Source: Pseudomonadota bacterium
Lineage (GTDB): Bacteria; Desulfobacterota; Binatia; Binatales; Binataceae
NCBI GenBank assembly: GCA_021323675.1
Contig: JAJPKP010000021.1
Span: forward strand, 152,502-216,501
Direction of reading: 5' to 3'
Length of the DNA: 64,000 nucleotides
The notes under the pieces were generated by a model, which saw only the letters and a program-made list of their open reading frames with translations, was not told where the DNA came from and searched no databases. Each line of letters opens with the position of its first letter. Position 1 is the stretch's first letter. The translations under genes and the position numbers were made by a program. Shown one piece after another: positions 61,061 through 64,000 of this stretch.

Positions 61061-64000
61061 CTAGTCCGCGACGTGCCGGGCGGCATTGATGGCGGGCTCG
61101 GCGAGCTTGAGATCGGGCTTGCGCACGCGGACGCGATGCCACCAGTTCTCGAGGTCGTCGAATAGCGAGTACGCCACCGGCGTGATTAGCAGCGTGATCA
61201 GCAGGCACAGCGTCTGTCCCCCGATCACCACCAGCGCGATCGCGCGAATCGAGCTGTCGCCGGCGCCGCGGCCGAGCGCGACCGGAATCATGCCGGCGAC
61301 CAGCGCCGCCGTGGTCATCAGGATCGGCCGCAGCCGCTCGCGGTTGGCGGTCAAAATCGCCTGGCGGCGCGGCAGACCCTCGCGCTCCAGATTCAGAGTC
61401 TGATCGATCTGCAGAATCGAATTTTTCTTCACGATTCCGAACAGGAGCAGAATTCCGAGCGTCGAAAACAGCATCAGATGCTCGCGGAAAAAGAGCAGCG
61501 AGATAAGCGCGAACGGAACCGCCAGCGGCAGCGACAGCATGATGGTGATCGGATGGACGAAGCTCTCGAACTGGGCGGCAAGCACCATGTACATGAAGAT
61601 GATCGAGAGCAGAAACGCCACCACGAACCCTTCCACCATCTCGCCGTACATCTTGCTCTGCCCGCCGAACGCGGTGGTGTAGCCGATCGGAATGTCGAGC
61701 GCCGCCGCCTTCTGCCTCACCGCTTCGATGATCTTGTTCATCGCGGCGCCCGGGCCCAGGTTGAAGACCAGCGCGATCTGGCGCTGGCGATCCTGCCGAT
61801 CGATCTGGACCGGCCCGGTGCCGTGCGTCAGCGACGCAACGTTGTCGAGCCGCACCTCGCCGACCTTGGTCGAGGGCACGGTGAGCCCGGCGATGATCGC
61901 GGGGTCGTTGCGATCGCTTTCCTGGAGCTGCAGGCGCACGTCGTAGGTGTCCTGCCCCTCGCGAAAGCGCGTGACGACATCGCCCTGCAGCATCGTGCGC
62001 ATCGTCGCGGCGATGTCGTCCACTGATACGCCAAGGTCGGCGGCCTTCTGCCGGTCGATATGCACCTGGAGCTCCGGCAAGCCACCCTCGTAGCTGGAAT
62101 CGAGATCGGCGACGCCGGGAAGCTTGCGCAGTTCGTCGCTAAGCCGGCTCGCGTAGCGTTTGAGCACCTCCAGGTCGGGACCGCGCAGGTCATACTCGAC
62201 GTCGGCGGGCCGATAGCCGCCCTGCTCCCACGGCTTGACCGCATCGATACTGATGCGCAGAGCGGGGAAGCCGCTCAGCAGGCCGCGCGCTTCGCCGATA
62301 ATTTCCTCCTGGCTGCGCCGGCGCTCGCCGATCGGCGCGAGCTTGGCGACAACCTGCGCGACCGTCACGCTGTCGGAGCCGTTGGTGTCCCCGACCGTGG
62401 TGAACAGATGCTGCACCTCGGGAATCTTGCGCAGCCGCGCCTCGATCTGGCGGACCACCGAATCGGTGTGCAGCAGCGAATAGCCGGGCGGGGTTTTGAC
62501 GTTCACGGCGAATTCGCTGGTGTCATCGTCGGGCATGAAGGTCGCCCCCACCATCCTGCCCAGGGTCGGAATCGACACCACCAGCGCGATGGAAACCGCG
62601 ACGATTATCCATCGATGGTCCAGCGACCACCTGAGCGCCACGTCGTACCACTCCTCCATCCACTTGAAAATCCGGGAGTCGTGCGACTTACGCTTGATCG
62701 CGCTCGGGCGCGGCAGGTAGCGCGAACACAGCATCGGCGTGAGCGTGAACGCGACCAGCAGCGAAACCATGATCGCGAACGCCATCGTGAGTCCGAAGGA
62801 ATTGAGGAACCGCCCCATCACGCCCTTGATGAACGCGACCGGCAGAAAGATCACGACCAGCGAGAGCGTGGTCGCGCTCACCGCCAGGCCCACCTCCGCG
62901 GTGGCGGCCTTCGCCGCCTCCATCGGCTCCATCCCCTTTTCCTCGATGAACCGGTAGATGTTTTCGAGCACCACGATGGCGTCGTCGATGACGATTCCGA
63001 CCGCGAGCGTGAGCGCCAGCAGCGTCATCCGGTTCAGCGTGAAGCCCATCCAGAGCAGCAGCGAGTAGGTCGAGATAATCGAAACCGGGATCGCGACCGC
63101 GGCGATCAGGGTCGAGCGAATCGACCCAAGGAAGAAGAACACCACGATCGCGGCGCACACTCCGCCGAGCACCAGATGCTCCTGCACGGTGTGGATCGCT
63201 TCCTTGATGAAGCCGGAGTGGTCGCGGGTGAAGATGACCTCGACTCCCGGCGGCAGCGTGCCTTTCAGCTCCTCGAAGCGCGCGCGCACGCGATCGACCA
63301 CCGCGATAGTGTTTTCGCCGGATTGCTTGCGGACGATGAGCGAAACCGCGTTGCGATCGTCCCATCGTGAGAGCGAGCGCGGCTCCTTGACGCTGTCTTC
63401 GACGGCGGCGATATCGCCGATCGTGACCGGCCGCCCGTTCTGTTCGCTGACGATCACGCGGGAGAAATCCGGAACCTCGGTGATTCTTCCGAGCGTCCGC
63501 AGCATCTCCTCCGAAAGCCCCTGCTTGAGGCGTCCGCCCGGATACTCGACGTTTTGCCGCTCGAGCGCCGCGGCCACCTGCTGCATCGAAATTCCGGTGG
63601 CGTTCAGCTTGTTGGCATCAACCTCGACGTGAATCTCGCGCTCGCGTCCGCCCACGATGCCGATCGCGCCGACTCCATCGACCGATTCCAGCGGTTCCTT
63701 GAGCTTGCGCCGCGCGATCTCGGTAAGCTCCTTGATGCTCTGGTAGCCGACCACGGTCATCGTAAGGATCGGCACCGCGTCGAGATCGAATTTCTGGACC
63801 AGGGGCGGCTTGGTGCCGTCCGGGAGCTGGTTGAGCGCGGTCGAGATCTTGTCGCGCACGTCCTGCACCGCGGCATCGAGGTCGCGCTCGAGCTTGAACT
63901 GGATGATGATCTGCGAGATGCCCTCCATCGTGTTCGAGCGCATCTCGTCGATCCCGCTGACCGTGTTGATCGCCTCTTCGAGCGGCTTGGTGACGCGCGC
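61061..64000 (-). CDS. RND-family efflux permease (AcrB/HAE1 type), C-terminal 979 residues
   Basis: A large inner-membrane transporter cut by the right edge: the frame begins at 64000 in mid-protein (ARVTKPLEEAINTVSGIDEMRS). The proton-relay Asp pair in TM4 is visible in GIVIDDAIVVLENIYRFIE. The RND signature region VEGFVVAFLLSIIFMYMVLAAQFESFVHPITIMLSLPLA is near the C-terminus. Two large periplasmic loops are present. It would pump drugs, bile salts or solvents together with an adaptor and an outer-membrane channel, which must lie beyond the window. The C-terminal stop is at 61061. Confidence 0.93.
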   Translation of the reverse strand, partial: ARVTKPLEEAINTVSGIDEMRSNTMEGISQIIIQFKLERDLDAAVQDVRDKISTALNQLPDGTKPPLVQKFDLDAVPILTMTVVGYQSIKELTEIARRKLKEPLESVDGVGAIGIVGGREREIHVEVDANKLNATGISMQQVAAALERQNVEYPGGRLKQGLSEEMLRTLGRITEVPDFSRVIVSEQNGRPVTIGDIAAVEDSVKEPRSLSRWDDRNAVSLIVRKQSGENTIAVVDRVRARFEELKGTLPPGVEVIFTRDHSGFIKEAIHTVQEHLVLGGVCAAIVVFFFLGSIRSTLIAAVAIPVSIISTYSLLLWMGFTLNRMTLLALTLAVGIVIDDAIVVLENIYRFIEEKGMEPMEAAKAATAEVGLAVSATTLSLVVIFLPVAFIKGVMGRFLNSFGLTMAFAIMVSLLVAFTLTPMLCSRYLPRPSAIKRKSHDSRIFKWMEEWYDVALRWSLDHRWIIVAVSIALVVSIPTLGRMVGATFMPDDDTSEFAVNVKTPPGYSLLHTDSVVRQIEARLRKIPEVQHLFTTVGDTNGSDSVTVAQVVAKLAPIGERRRSQEEIIGEARGLLSGFPALRISIDAVKPWEQGGYRPADVEYDLRGPDLEVLKRYASRLSDELRKLPGVADLDSSYEGGLPELQVHIDRQKAADLGVSVDDIAATMRTMLQGDVVTRFREGQDTYDVRLQLQESDRNDPAIIAGLTVPSTKVGEVRLDNVASLTHGTGPVQIDRQDRQRQIALVFNLGPGAAMNKIIEAVRQKAAALDIPIGYTTAFGGQSKMYGEMVEGFVVAFLLSIIFMYMVLAAQFESFVHPITIMLSLPLAVPFALISLLFFREHLMLFSTLGILLLFGIVKKNSILQIDQTLNLEREGLPRRQAILTANRERLRPILMTTAALVAGMIPVALGRGAGDSSIRAIALVVIGGQTLCLLITLLITPVAYSLFDDLENWWHRVRVRKPDLKLAEPAINAARHVAD

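Noticed and set aside
1..64000. CRISPR array
   Set aside because: No regularly spaced direct repeats were found; the only tandem repeat is the 24-nt coding repeat in the RiPP precursor.

Overview
The window is a 64 kb stretch of GC-rich bacterial chromosome, densely coded on both strands. The gene set suggests a Gram-negative, aerobic or facultative heterotroph. It has an MlaC-like lipid carrier, an RND efflux pump, many signal-peptide proteins, and enzymes for acyl-CoA, CoA-transferase, flavin monooxygenase and VOC chemistry. The mix resembles what uncultivated Binatota/Desulfobacterota-like soil lineages carry. That placement is inference: no rRNA or strong marker gene is present. Both ends cut genes: a large NAD-glutamate dehydrogenase on the left and an RND permease on the right.

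Layout. 1-8.7 kb: GDH, an rRNA uracil methyltransferase, a Rieske protein, a MEMO-family protein, a MoxR ATPase/VWA pair, an amidase and an SDR. 8.8-19.7 kb: two envelope proteins, a MetE-like zinc methyltransferase, a double VOC protein, RecQ, a thiolase, a TauE-type permease, an SDR39U1 protein and a large secreted protein. 20-31.6 kb: catabolic genes (paired acyl-CoA dehydrogenases, a GST, a semialdehyde dehydrogenase, an enoyl-CoA hydratase, a CoA transferase, two VOC proteins, an amidohydrolase), an excisionase-like DNA-binding protein and a lone CheY-type receiver. 31.7-35.1 kb: exonuclease III, a sulfurtransferase and a secreted phosphoesterase.

35.5-39.6 kb is the most distinctive part, a compact RiPP locus. 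A 149-residue precursor carries nine cysteines, each directly preceded by Ser or Thr. It is followed by a 920-residue three-domain lanthipeptide synthetase (lyase, kinase, zinc cyclase). A luciferase-like flavin oxidoreductase overlaps the synthetase by 20 nt. The predicted sequence of events is phosphorylation and elimination of Ser/Thr, thioether ring formation, and possibly reduction of leftover dehydro residues. No dedicated protease or exporter is visible.

39.9-44.7 kb: an MlaC-like protein, then an enoyl-CoA hydratase/SDR/MFS operon divergent from a TetR regulator, with an inverted repeat over the predicted promoter. 44.8-47.4 kb: a decaying island with a DUF499-type ATPase remnant, a frameshifted PIN toxin, an antitoxin with a nonsense codon, a small protein, the C-terminal scrap of a probable DUF1156-type protein, and an HNH nuclease. 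47.7-57 kb: a Cys-rich secreted protein, an ArsR-SRPBCC-DUF899 operon with a perfect operator, an ECF sigma/anti-sigma pair with a Spy-like protein, a YecA protein, a flavin monooxygenase and a secreted beta-propeller protein. 57-64 kb: tRNA-Val(CAC), a CYTH-like protein, a carboxymuconolactone decarboxylase-like protein coupled to a Dam-type methylase, two small enzymes and the RND pump.
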